From the NCBI GenBank assembly GCA_000469685.2, contig LS997563.1, positions 26,276,897-26,340,896 on the forward strand: a DNA stretch of 64,000 nt, read 5' to 3'. Positions 25,061 to 37,300 of this stretch are shown here, piece by piece. The stretch's first letter is position 1; each line of letters opens with the position of its first letter. The translations under genes were made by a program, and so were the position numbers. Below the pieces are notes generated by a model. The model saw only the letters and a program-made list of their open reading frames with translations, was not told where the DNA came from and did no database searches. Origin of the DNA: Haemonchus contortus (Eukaryota > Nematoda > Chromadorea > Rhabditida > Trichostrongylidae).

Positions 25061-27590
25061 GCAAAGCATCTCAAATGTTTGCATAACTTGTCCATGCAAA
25101 AAAGGTAGTGCCGCCATGGATGTGGGCAGCAGAATAGAATGCAATAGTTGTGGATTGAAATGCAACGGAGACGCAGAAAGAAGGATAAATCATACGAGTT
25201 CAGAAATTCCTAGCTAGGTTGTGTCGGTAGGTTCCTCAGCTTTGAGATAAAGTGTACAGTACCAGGAGATCTCGACAAGGGAGACGTTAAGAGTTAATGA
25301 CCTTTTATATTTTCAAAAGAGAATCATGACTGAACAACTGAGACTGAGGGTGCCCCTCCATGACTAACGACCTTCAACGGTTCATAGCACAAAAGCCCGA
25401 ATTATCAGCATTATACGTGATCCGCCTCATAATAATAGGTCAATAAATCAGACGGATCGCCAGGCTGATGCTGGGTTTTTCTCCATTTCGTAAAATACTG
25501 ACCACAAAAAGAGTGAGCTGGGTATCGCAACTTGTATTAATTTTATCGAAGGTAACGCATCGACAGCTCTACAGCTGCGTTTTTGTTTAGTTGACTGAGG
25601 CCTGAATGGTTCATACAATTGAGATGTCGCTAACCGCGGAACCTTTTGCCTTCTTGGCTCGTCAAGATTCCCTCATGTTGGTGGTTGGACTGTCGCTTAT
25701 CTTTGCTAATATAAGCTTTTCCCCCAACTTCCATCAGAATCTTTCAGTACCTTACACTCGATGGGTAATATTCGTTGCGTAGCCTCGAAAATTCAACTGA
25801 ATTTCGTTCCCGCATGCAATGTTGCCTTTATAGTCCTCTTCAACACTGTTCGAGACAATCTCAAGAGTCTTACCTTTATTGACCGCTTGTCATCTTCTTC
25901 TTGTTGTAAGGTCCTGTCACCAATCATCTAAGATAACACACTGAAGTGTCAGAGCTGACGCGAAGGGTGTAACGAACACGATGATTTTTGGTTTTTGAAG
26001 CCCCTTCTCTTATTACCTTCTACTACTTCCTCTTATCATCCGTTTATAATCCCACCATGCAGCAAATAATATATCGAAAGCCTCTTATCAGAGTCTTCCA
26101 CTTGGTATCTTCTGTATTCCTTCGAAACAAATGATTAAAGAAGCTGATAATAGTCATCAGAACGCAAGACCCAACGGGTCCGTCACAGCGGTGTTAGGAA
26201 GGAAAAATTGGCACTTCGGTGGAAAAAATAAATGGGTTAAAAAAATGTAGTTGGGCGGAAGGAAGGGGGGAGGGGCATAGCTACTATCCAACACTGGGGG
26301 TTACGGTGCAAAGGAGGGGGTAGCCGATCTTAACTTACAAACGGTTCTAAGCGAAAGAATATGCTTTTAATCTAAGCCTCGAGAGGGGTAGGAGTGAGAT
26401 GATGCCTCGTGCAAAAAGCCAGGATGGGGTAGGAGTTGAATCTACAATCGACTCACCCAACCCGGTGCTCCTTCTCTCCTAAAGCTCATCAGATCAAAAA
26501 ACTACTGTTCTCGGCTAAGAAACGTTTATGAGCACAATTATTATCACTATTCCTCATCTGCGCTCTAGCGCTCAATGTTGAAAGAAAACGCGGTCTCTCA
26601 ACAACATTATCACCTCTGATTTTTGTATAGACATGTACATAGCACGAAGCCAGAACAGATCGAAGTCACAGTTTTGAAGTACCCACTTTACTCCACATTA
26701 CTCACTTCACTCCGCAGTACTCACTCGACTCCGTTAACCTACCCACCAATTCACTGCTTCACATATAAGAAGGAAGTGTTGGATAGAGCTGGGTTTTCCA
26801 TATCACTGCCTCTATCGTAATCACAAAGTTTTGCGGACGGACAGACCGACAAACCGACACACCAAGTTACTGTTTTATAAGGAAGAGGGATTAAAAGGAA
26901 AGAGCCTTCGAAATGCGGTCTTACAACGCTGCTGCTTATTCATGGTCAACCATCAGTTAGTGGACTAATCGCGTCCGCGTCAGTGAGTGAACCCAAAAAA
27001 AGGAAGAGCCGAGTTGATTTAAAAGCCCGAAAATCGAAAGCAGCAGAGGTGGAGGGGCGCCACAGTTGAGATCCTTCCCATTCCACCCTCTAGAGCTCCA
27101 CTTTCCCCCTCTCAAGAAGTTCTGTAAACTGGATTGCCGAATCATCTATAATGAAAAGGTGAATACGTGTAAAGTTACCCAGACATCATGCAGAGTTACT
27201 AGAAGAAGGAATTCCGGCACAAGTCGCGTGATACGACTGGCGGAATATATTACAACTAGTATTTAAGAAGACCATAATAGAACATCAGGATAATTTCTTT
27301 CCGTGAAGCTTGAAATGGTTGAGGTCGCAAAAAGAAAAGAGAGAGGAGACCTCCTTCACAGAAGAAAAACTAACACATAACAGCAACAGCTGTTTCTACG
27401 ATGCGAGAGAAACCATTAACAATGCCCGCATCAAGACCAAGAAACAAAGCTCGTCAAGCGGTTCGAGAAAAAAGGAGAGTTGATGTCTGTGTGAACATTA
27501 TGAATTGAAGCTGCTCAGAATGCCCTAGAGTGCGGGAAAGACGCCTATTTCATATAGTTTTTTTCTGTGAGGATTTTCCCAAGAAATCAA
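25061..27590. other. Intergenic sequence, nothing recognised
   Basis: No exon-like frames with matching splice sites, no known mobile-element motifs. Minor features only: CTCACT-type short iterations near 26695-26735 and G-rich spots near 26260-26330. Confidence 0.45.
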
Positions 27591-27594
27591 AAAT

Positions 27595-27906
27595 TAATTG
27601 GACACGTTGTACCTACCCAGTCCACAGTAATCTATTGGACACGTTGTTTCGGAACTCGTTTATTTTTCCGACAAATTTTTATTTTTATCAACTTTTTTTC
27701 AAGATCTTTTTCAAAAGCTTTTAAATAAATAAATAAATAAAAAATCAATTGGACACGTTGTACCTACCCAGTCCACAGTAGGTTACAATAAAATTCGCTC
27801 AAACTGAAGGAAAGTTGAATCGAAGCAACAGAGCTTTGCGAAGATGGAAACAGAAAAAAATGAATAAAAAATAACAAATTTGTCGGAAAAATAGACGAAT
27901 TCCGAA
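27595..27906. repeat. Composite direct and inverted repeat
   Basis: A 34-bp sequence beginning AATTGGACACGTTGTACC occurs at 27595-27629 and again at 27747-27780, with a shorter third copy at 27634-27646. Between and beyond them, TTCGGAACTCGTTTATTTTT (27648-27679) is mirrored by an inverted copy at 27876-27906. A run of AAATAAATAAAT lies at 27722-27742. It looks like a decayed foldback or LINE tail. Confidence 0.7.
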
Positions 27907-28291
27907 ATCCACTTGCTTCACACAAAGCAGTGCTATCATTTGCTGATGAAGAATGCCTCATCGATGAAGAACTCGAAAAACAAACCTATTGGAAGCACGA
28001 ATGACTAGAGAATATAGAAAAATAGAAGGGATAGACTTTTATATTTATCCAAAGAAATCTCCTTGCCTCGACTTTGACTCAACTGACTTGGAGTGACTCC
28101 GCTGCAAGGATGCTATCAATGTACACAGACTCCCAACCATCTCTGCGATCAATCGGGAGATACATTATTCAGACAGAGGGAGATATGCGGCATGAGATCA
28201 GAGCATTCAAACCAGACTCGATAAAATAAACTTTATGCGGTCGAAAAACGTCTCTCACATTACAATGGCACAACCCCCATGACATTTGTTT

Positions 28292-28450
28292 TGAAGGCAC
28301 AGCTCACGATGATTCTGGGGCATCTGGTTAAGTGAATTGATATAGGCTATGGTGTAGAATAGTGCGAGAGTGGCGAAGAAAGCGCGAAATCCAGCGGATT
28401 TAGAAAAAGTTATCAAAAACAGCAAAAAAGAGGGTTGCACGGTATCTCGC
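28292..28450. mobile_element. TIR element family, partial copy D
   Basis: Begins GAAGGCACAGCTCACGATGATT, a variant of the family end, and continues with sequence related to the reverse complement of the right third of copy B (AATAGTGC, CGCGAAA). The far end was not found. Confidence 0.55.
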
Positions 28451-28629
28451 CGTCTATAATTAACTGGACGCCTCCCATATGAGCGAACTTTCCGTAGCGT
28501 CCTAACGCATAATTGTGGATAGATCAGTCTCAACAAAGCCGGCACGACACGGCCTTTTTGGTTGCGTACGACGGCTGAGATGGTCCTACGATTTTGGAGT
28601 CCTCATTAATGTGCTAATTATGCTAATAG

Positions 28630-29330
28630 TACCATATATGGCATGCTGACAGTGTTTAGGGGTTGTTGGCGTGGGTGTGTCGATGTGCGCGCCGGTGTAC
28701 ACCGAAAATTCATAACTCCGGTTCCCTCTGACCTACAATCAGAGGGCTGAAATTCGAAAGGAGTACAGAGTGTAGGGTGGGAATAGCGAATGGGACTCTG
28801 CTCACAGGGGATGGATCGTGCGCAAAAACTTGTGCCCAAGGGGAAACTCCTGCTCCTTGAAACTTAGCAGGGGAATGCTGAATTTAGATAGTACGACTGG
28901 GGCGGGGCGTGCACGAAAATTACTAGTTTTTATCTGGTGCGTGCGTAATGGATTTGGGTGGCAGTATGTTAGTGGTGATGGTACTTTACACGAGTGCATT
29001 TGGGGCGGACAGGGCGTAAACAAAAATTGTCAAGTTCGTAATTTGATACGAGCACAGACGGCTTTAGAATAATGATTGTACGGGACGTAGCAGGCAGAAC
29101 TGACTAAACTGATCCCGCCCATGGGGAAGTTGGGTTGAAATAAAAGGATTCAGTATAGGACTTTAGCATAACTTCGCTCAAGGCGAGCGGGACGTGCATC
29201 AAGGGTGTGACTGTGTACGTATTCCGCTGAAAAGTGGTAACTCCTGCTTCCCTAAGCCAGAGCGCCCAAATATGGAAGAATGCGGGGAGTCATTTTTAAC
29301 ACTAAAAGGAACGGAGCCCGGTGCCGGGCA
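28630..29330 (-). repeat. Dispersed repeat family X, multi-unit copy
   Basis: Contains reverse-complement relatives of the repeat at 44.1-44.8 kb, including GTGTGTCGATGTG, CGAAAATTCATAACTCC and several GGCGGGGCGTG/CGAAAATT units spaced by roughly 130-200 bp. It is strongly diverged. No protein-coding signal. Confidence 0.4.
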
Positions 29331-29449
29331 AACAGACTGACGACATCTGAAGGCTGTGTGTCCTTTGTTGTTAGTGGGGCATTTTCTTCGATGCCGTTGG
29401 TATTCATCTGATAAGAAGGGAAACGGTGTCTGTTTAGATCCTGCACAGT

Positions 29450-30067
29450 TCCGTGGGTGGGCTACAAATAATGTCCTCCCACCACCTTAATCACATCGGC
29501 TCGAGTTTTGTTTGTTAAAATTTTTCGCGGCGTAAACATTGAAACGTGAGCTAGACATATCCATCTTTGACCTTATGACTTCAAATTATTGATTCTTGGG
29601 TAGGTGCTGCGAAACAATGGTGATATCACGAATTTCGATTCTGCTTTCTCGATGTATTACTTCGAAATAAGGCAGCGCACAAAAACTATCCGTTTACTTC
29701 TAAGACCAATACCTCCTCGATCCTGTTTCTAGAAATTATTTTCCCACCAATACACCAAACAACATGATTTTAGTCGCTCTCATCCTTATCATTTGAATGC
29801 GCCTACCCAATTTTTGTTCTGTCCAAGCTCATTATCCCTCATTCACTCTAAGGATTTTTTGAAAGTCTCAACTAATCGTGTATAGAAACACTCGGTCCAA
29901 GCACGATACTAATTTTGTGAAAGGCGTTGAAATTCCAAATCCACAGTACCTATGGCAAATCAACAATCCATAGGGCGATGAAATCGAGACCTACATGTTG
30001 TCTCCCCACTTTTAGACCCATGTTCACAGAAAAAGTAGGAATTTCTTTTGCTTACAATAAACTGATC
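29450..30067. other. Intergenic sequence, nothing recognised
   Basis: No reading frame, repeat or regulatory motif that I can name between repeat family X and the deleted mariner. Confidence 0.45.
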
Positions 30068-30069
30068 TA

Positions 30070-30773
30070 TTGGGTTGTCCAGAAAATAACGCGACACTAA
30101 CAACACAAATTTTTACATCGTTTTTTGTGCAATGAAAGACAAGTTCAATCAGTGATATAGTCGCCGTTATTATCGATGACCTTCATCCATTTCACTGGCA
30201 GTTTGTCGATCCCACTTCTTCACAAATCAGCAGGTTGCGTGCTGAAAAAGTTGCCCTCCTCCACTTTGAGCGTTGTCGTGCAGGAGATGGGTTTCCAGTC
30301 GTTTTGAATAATTATGAAGGATTGCATCGGCAATTTTCTGTAGCTTATTAGAGTACTCGTCGCCGCCACAGTAGTGCCACTTTCCAGGAATTCGTAGTAG
30401 AGCATCCCATCACAATTCCGTCCGAGACGTTCCTGTCCTTCGATAGTAATATCTCCGGACTCGAAGCGGTGATACCAGCGACTGACAGTGGGATGGTGTA
30501 CCACATCCTTCTTGAATGCAGCGCAGATGTTATTAGCTGCTTCTCTTGCAGAATGTAATTGTAGGAATTCATAATATACGATGGGTTGAAGGATACTCGG
30601 GTTTGTAGGATCCATAACTGTTTTTCCTTGAGAGAGGAAGCCTTTTTATAATATTGCGCTATACCCGCTGGGTGTGGTCTACCTTACCATAGATCAAAAT
30701 CGGGCGCTATTTGCTTTCGAATAGCAAGCGATCCTCAAGTTCCAAGTGTCGCAGTATTTTTTGGACAACCCAA
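30070..30773 (-). mobile_element. Internally deleted mariner transposon
   Basis: TIRs of about 29 bp (TTGGGTTGTCC at each end, in inverted orientation) are flanked by TA at 30068-30069 and 30774-30775. The 131-codon minus frame at 30615-30220 fuses the N-terminal helix-turn-helix of a mariner transposase (AFKKDVVHHPTVSRWYHRF, ESGDITIEGQERLGR) to C-terminal segments (GMLYYEFLESGTTV, WKPISCT, EEGNFFSTQ). The catalytic core is lost. The DNA-binding half is open, so a short binding-only peptide is conceivable. Confidence 0.9.
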
Positions 30774-31277
30774 TATAAACAAATAGTGGAGATTGCGACT
30801 AATTCAACAAAAGAAAACTACCAAAAAAAGTATCGAAAATGAATAGTGATCCCTGGCAATTCATTTTCCGATGTAGATGATGTTATAAACAAATATTTAT
30901 TCACATGACAGATAAAAGAAAGTTGCCAATCACAAAAAGTGGTGGAATGTAGTAGTTACAGTTACACGAATATAAGATAGTAAAACACGTCTATCAACAC
31001 GCACATTTTTCCTAAGTTCAGATTTAGTACAACCGGTCTCAAAACAACAAAGGGCAAAAGCGGTTATATATAAGCCCGTTACAAGTAGCGACACCAAAAC
31101 ACACGTCAAACACATTTGGTAAAAGAGAGCACAATTTGACTGATGTTATATGTATGCTAAAAGTTTTAAGGGATAGAAAATCTGGTTAGCTTTTTGTCTA
31201 AAGAAAACTTACCATTAGTTTCTCAAGAGGTAGATGAAGTGTTATGTGCAATCGATTAAAAAAGATTTTGGCAGGCT

Positions 31278-31283
31278 TTTATT
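31278..31283 (-). terminator. Polyadenylation signal of the ERMP1-like gene
   Basis: AATAAA on the minus strand 53 nt after the stop codon, at the usual distance for a short nematode 3' UTR. Confidence 0.6.
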
Positions 31284-31335
31284 TCGCATTCAGCAAAGGC
31301 AATCTGTCCGAAGACAACCGCAGATATCAGGCCGC

Positions 31336-34300
31336 TCAGAAGACATACACGGCCAACTCGGCTACCCCACCGATCATGGTCATTGCCCACTTCCACCAAC
31401 CAACAGCCATTTCAGGTGTCTGCCGACGCCCTTGAATCAGATGACGAAGTTGACGCAATGTTTCCGAGTTTTGATGTTCACCTGAAGTAAAATAACGAAT
31501 TGGCAGGGAAAACTACCTAGTTCCAGTCCATAAGTCTTTCTCAGCTTACAATCAACCAAAAAAACTACCAACCATGAGCATGATGGGACGCAACTGCTAT
31601 TTCAATATTATTGGTGTGCTTCGGATTTGAAGGAGTTGCTGCTAGCTGAAACAAGACACGGTAAACACAAGTCAAAAAAGATAACGAGCAAAACTTATGA
31701 TGAAATTATTGGCAATTAGAGATGGAAAAGATATTCCAACTTCATGATGTCAAAGTTTCCAATAGCGATGTCCAGACCAGTGGAAATAGAAAATCAATAC
31801 AAGGTATCCCAGATGAACAGTATTTTTCATCTTCTTTCACATCTTTCTACCATGCGTTCGTTACACACTGCATTCTCGCACAAAAAAAAACTCCATTCGC
31901 AATTTTTGCACCGCCCCCTTTCAAGTTTACCCCACAACTACATGAAGATTTCCTACAGTTTTTGCAGTCTTCTACTTGGAAGCCATCTGTCTGGAAGACA
32001 CCCTCAAATTTCTTCAAGCTTCCCCGACTGATCTTCCCTGTTAGGGCGCCATTCCGTTGGTGATGATAAACAGCGACCGGTCAACGATGGAATAGGAACC
32101 CGAAGCCCACCAAACGAAAATCAAGAGCATTGTGCTTGGTCCGCAATAAGGAGCTGTTCAATCTTTTTAACAACATCGCTACCTTACTTGGAGGAAGGTT
32201 AATAAGTAAAGTGATATAAGCTGCATCACGATAAAGATGAAATCAGTGAAAATATAACGATTATGTCACCAACGTTTTCGAGGAGAATCCAAAAACGACG
32301 GAATTCCGGCATTTCAAAACCATAGGTGAGGAAAACAAAATATGTAGTGCGCCGGCCGAATTCTTCAAGATCAATGTTAGTAAAGGACCACGACACCAGC
32401 TCGTAGCCATTAAGCGGTGTCACGTGAAGCGACATCTTGTCAAAGCCACCGCGAAGCTAAAAATTTTAAGAGATGATCGGAAAACAAGAATCTATTTGTA
32501 GCAATCATACCTCGAAAGTAAGATTCAACCTATTCCCTCCCACGCGAACGCGATCAATTAGTGACAATTTGATTGGATACGGTACGGTAGCTGGTGATGG
32601 TACAGGAACCCAAAGTGAATGCCTACATTTTAAAATTTTATAGACAAAAACGGCTGATGAAAACTTCCAGGACAAGGAAACTCACTCAGGAGGAAACAGC
32701 TCATGGATGGCCGTGTAATACGGTAGTCTACAGTACTCATCCTTGATTCCAGTGCAGTTTGGCGGCTTACTTCCTTGAAGGAATGAATGAACTGGTAAAT
32801 CCTCAGCACCCCTAAAAAATATGGATTGAAAAATCGTCGTGGTCACGGTAAAGATGAGTGCCCTCTGCGACACAGTCTAAGGGGCAGCAATTAGCCAGTT
32901 CTTTGTATTTCTATCTCGTTCAATTTTCCTTAGAAGCGTTGCCTGGGATTATAACGCACTCAGAAAATTGAGGAGATCTTAGCATAATCAAGTGATCCGA
33001 ATATTGCATCACGGTCAACAATTCAAGCTCTCTGAATCATGTCGAATGCCTGTAGAATCAATAGTGGGGATGAATTAACGAAGGAACTAAAGAGTCAGTG
33101 GACTCGAGGCCTCATAGAAGGGCAACAAGACAAAACGTTACTCTTCAAAACCACGAATTATTTCCAATAGAAGTAAATTTGCAAGGTATACAGCAACAAG
33201 GACAGGACGGAATTTTTAACTCATCAATCTTAATGTGAGATGCGAGCACACATTCGATTTTGGATTGAGGCGTTTGAAAGCATATTCTAGTTTGAGAGCT
33301 AAACTGTAGGCCTAATCGGATGACGGCCAGTTAGATTTTGATCACTGGTTCATTAAAGCTGTTCTCATTAAAATTAATGAAAAATACGGTCAAGTAGCTA
33401 ACAGTCGATGTATGACAACTGGAACTGTCAATAGCATTTCTTGGGATTATAATCCAATAATCTGCTTCAATGTTAGAAAAATATAAACATGGGATTAGGG
33501 AAATGGAAATTGTCTGAATCAGAATAGAGAAGATCACTGCCGCTCATAGTTGCCACCCATTATTATTGCTTTGAGCTTTTTTCGTCTTTTCATAATGGCT
33601 ATGTGATCAGAGTTCCTACTAAATTCAGCAACCTTGACCGCGGCTTCTGCAACCAGCAGTTGAATTGCCCTCCTGACTTTCCTATATGAGTCGGTACACA
33701 TAAAATTCAGTAGGCCATACTCAAACGCGAGCAAATACATATTTTTACTCAGTCTGTTAGATAGGAGTATTCTTATCCACGCTATAATCGCAATCCTAAG
33801 AATAATAGGAAAATAGTCTGAATGGTTGCTTTCATAGTCTGCCGGCGTGCGTGCCGGCGTGCCGACAAGGCAGTGCTAAGGGGAGGAAGGAGACAGACAG
33901 TCGGTCGACGCGATCGCGTCGCGCCTAAGCCCTTCCGAAGGGCTGAAAACAAAGAAGAACAAGAACAAAAACCAAACAACCAGGGGCTTGATGGTTTTTG
34001 ATCTTGTCTTTCTTTGTTTACAGCCCTTCGAAGGGGCTTGGGCGCGACGCGACCGCGTCGACCGACCGTCTGCCTCCCTCCCCCCTAGCACTGCCTCGGC
34101 TAGCACGCCGGCACGCCGCGAACTATGAAAGCAGCCAATCACTCGCTACTGTTCTCACCCCGCGCAGCACAAAACGCGTCATTGGAACTAGTCGGATGGG
34201 GGAGAACACGTGATGGGAAGATTTCAGATTTTAACTTCATAAAAGTTCAGGCCTCCGGAGAAGATAGACAACTCGAAACGGTAGGTCATGGAATAATAAA

Positions 34301-37300
34301 GGGTTTGACCAATAATAAACTAGCAAGACAGAAATATCAAGGACACAATAAAATCTGATCAGCGTCGCGAAGCCGCCATTGCAGCAAGGAAGAACGTTTG
34401 AATCTTATCTTTTATTCTTCCACTGACAGAGGAGGATACAAGGACGACATTCTAAAGTCCAGTGTCCATTGATCCTTGTTGTGATTAGGATAAATTGTAA
34501 CGCTGTGCATATTGAAGTAGTGTTTGAGAAAAAGTTTTTGGAGACTTTACCTTCATGGACTCTTAAGGACGTGGCAATGCCGAAAAGAGGGTGAAGATCG
34601 AGAGACCTTAATCTAGACATTTCCCAGGAGCGTGCGAAGACCTTATCTTAGCTGCTCTAAAGGCTAGCGCCGAAAGTGTTTCTGAGATTTCTACCTGAGT
34701 AGATTGTCTGGCCCCCAGAGCCTCAGGGACGCTGTTTGGTCGGAAAACCGGTCAAGATAGGAGGGCGTTCCGATGGTAGCTCTGGTCATACACCTTTCTT
34801 GCTGAACAAATGGAGCCTACTGAAGAAGAGATTCATCACAGACCAACGAAAACTAGTTTTCTGCTGAACTGAACATGATTTACATATTGTATTCTTAGTC
34901 AAAAAATGAAAGCTAGCTTCTTCACAGTTAACTGATTCGCACCTGTAGTCTAAAGATTGCACGAATAAGCCATTGTCTTTCTGCACGACGTTGCCTTTGA
35001 AATCATAGATAGTTCTGTTTGTGTGCTGAAAAATTATTTTTTCGTGATTCCGATACGATTATTATTAATAGTAACAACAATTATAAATTCAAAACATGTA
35101 AGCATCTTCAATCAAAAGAAGCAACAGTTGATGAGCAAGGCAAAGATTATTATTATATCCTACTTATCCAGTTCTCGCTTGCAGTCTTTTAGATATACGC
35201 CTTCTTCGGTAACAGTCGTCTGCAGTATATGTCCATCTTGGGCACCCCATGACCACGAGGTTCCCAAGATATCAATAGACTTGGTCTAATTGCTCGCAGT
35301 ATAGAGTGGATCAATATCATACGTTAGGCACTTTCTGGATATTAGATATTCCAGTTCTCCAGCTGACTTGAGCGTTATAACTAATTAATTGATTAATTAA
35401 TTCTTACAGAGTTGCTCGGAGTGAAAGAACACAAGATACATATCGCATGCATCTTTTTCATCATCGCAATGTACGATCGCACAACCATGGTTCAGAGCGC
35501 CAGTTTGCCAATCGCGGAACACTTTTTCATTTACTGATTGTGCGACACTTTTCTATAAATGATGTTCCTTCGAGTCTTGTCTAAAGACTTGGAATGAACG
35601 TACATTAGTACGTTGCTTCGCATGAATTTTTTCGTTGTGTACCTAAGTCAATGCCGAAATCGTAGATCCGCAAAACAACCCAAGGCGGAGGTTAGCATAC
35701 TAATCGAGACAACTATTGAAAACATCAACAGTTGAGCAAAAATCAAAAACCTGAATGGCAGAACTGAAATCCAAAGAGTAAGCTCAATAATCAAGAGAAG
35801 GAAAGTGGGTATATTGAAAACATTAGGCTGCCAGTGTGGCGCGATAAAGGAAGGACAGTAAAAGGCAAAATTCTCATGAAACTTACGAGTGCAATAATCC
35901 TTCTCAAACGTGGGTGGTCTTCACTGAACTCGTACGGAACTCCGAGACGGGTCGTAATTAGTGCTACGAGGAAGAAAACAAATATAGCACAGCCACACTT
36001 GATCATGTAGTTCATGCGTCGAGAAATGTAGAAAAGGTTGTTCTGAAAACTCATCAAATGCATAATAAAATGATGAATTTAATCAAACGAGCTTATCATG
36101 ACGGTACACTGTCATGACAGAAAGCATGATGCCATGAAAGTTTAAATCTTTACGGATGTCTAGATGGTAGTGGTACTTGTGTAGGATTAAGAAGGTAGGT
36201 TTACTAATGATGGGAAAATAAACATCGCCCTAACATAAATTTCTTGTTTACATCGCAAATTGTAAAACTGCACCCAATTAGCTGTTGTTCCACGAAAAGT
36301 GTTGAACGGTCACGGTGAAGCAGCAGACTCTACGGTTGCATTATGACACAGCAGATCCTCTTTATGTTTCGTGGATTGTATGTTTGCCTATCGACCTCTT
36401 AAATACTCCGATTTGTATGGACTAAGTTACCCAGATGCTTGAAGAGCTTATCTAAGGCTATGGTGCGCTGTTGAAAAATTAATTCATACTACACCTAAAT
36501 CTTAGGTATCCTCGTTTTTAATTTCCGACTGCCCCTGTATTAGGACTTGTGCTGTATCCTTTTATTTCCAAATTTAGAAGTGAGTAGATTGAGTGAGCGC
36601 AAACTGTAGCAGTAATTCTATAAGTTTTTTATATCACGGACTTATTCAACTTCACTTCCGTATAAAAGTCAATTTCACTTCCTTCCTTATAAAAGTGACA
36701 CATTCGCCGGTAGAAGGAATTAGAAGAGTATTCAACGATTACCCCAGACCGAGTACTATTCAGTCCTGAAGGAGTCTTAGTTCCTCATGGGTGGGAATAT
36801 ACCCTGTCACCGCAAAAACTTATTCACAAGTTGGTGCGTTTTCATATGATCTCTCTTGGCGCTGTTTTTACCGAAGTAGGTGTAGTATACACAGTATAGT
36901 ATACAGTACAGCATATATAGTGTATAGTGCTTCCGATATACTACTTGCAATCGCGCATTCACAACGAATTTCTTTGTCTCCGAGGATAAGGTTCACTTCA
37001 GCACTCGAAGTCCACGGGAGCATGGGGAGGTGAAACAGTGTGGAAAATCTGCTCAACCACTCACCACAAACAAGACAAAACTAGATGCAATAGCCAATCC
37101 AATTGGTGCCATTACGAACTCAGGATTCACTGCGTTTCCGAGCCTGCCCATAACTGGCACGAAGAAATCGACGCATTGACTTATCGCATATGTGGCAAAC
37201 ACAAAAACTGGAGTAAAACAGAAGAGCTGAGTGTAAAGTAGAACACGTGGAGTCACTCCTGAAAAGTGTCCAGTCATGAAACTAAGAAAAAAATGTTCCA

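Noticed and set aside
25000..25217. Cys-rich plus frame (CITCPCKKG, CNSCGLKC) as a zinc ribbon
   Set aside because: It overlaps the last exon of the unrecognised gene in another frame and lacks splice support.
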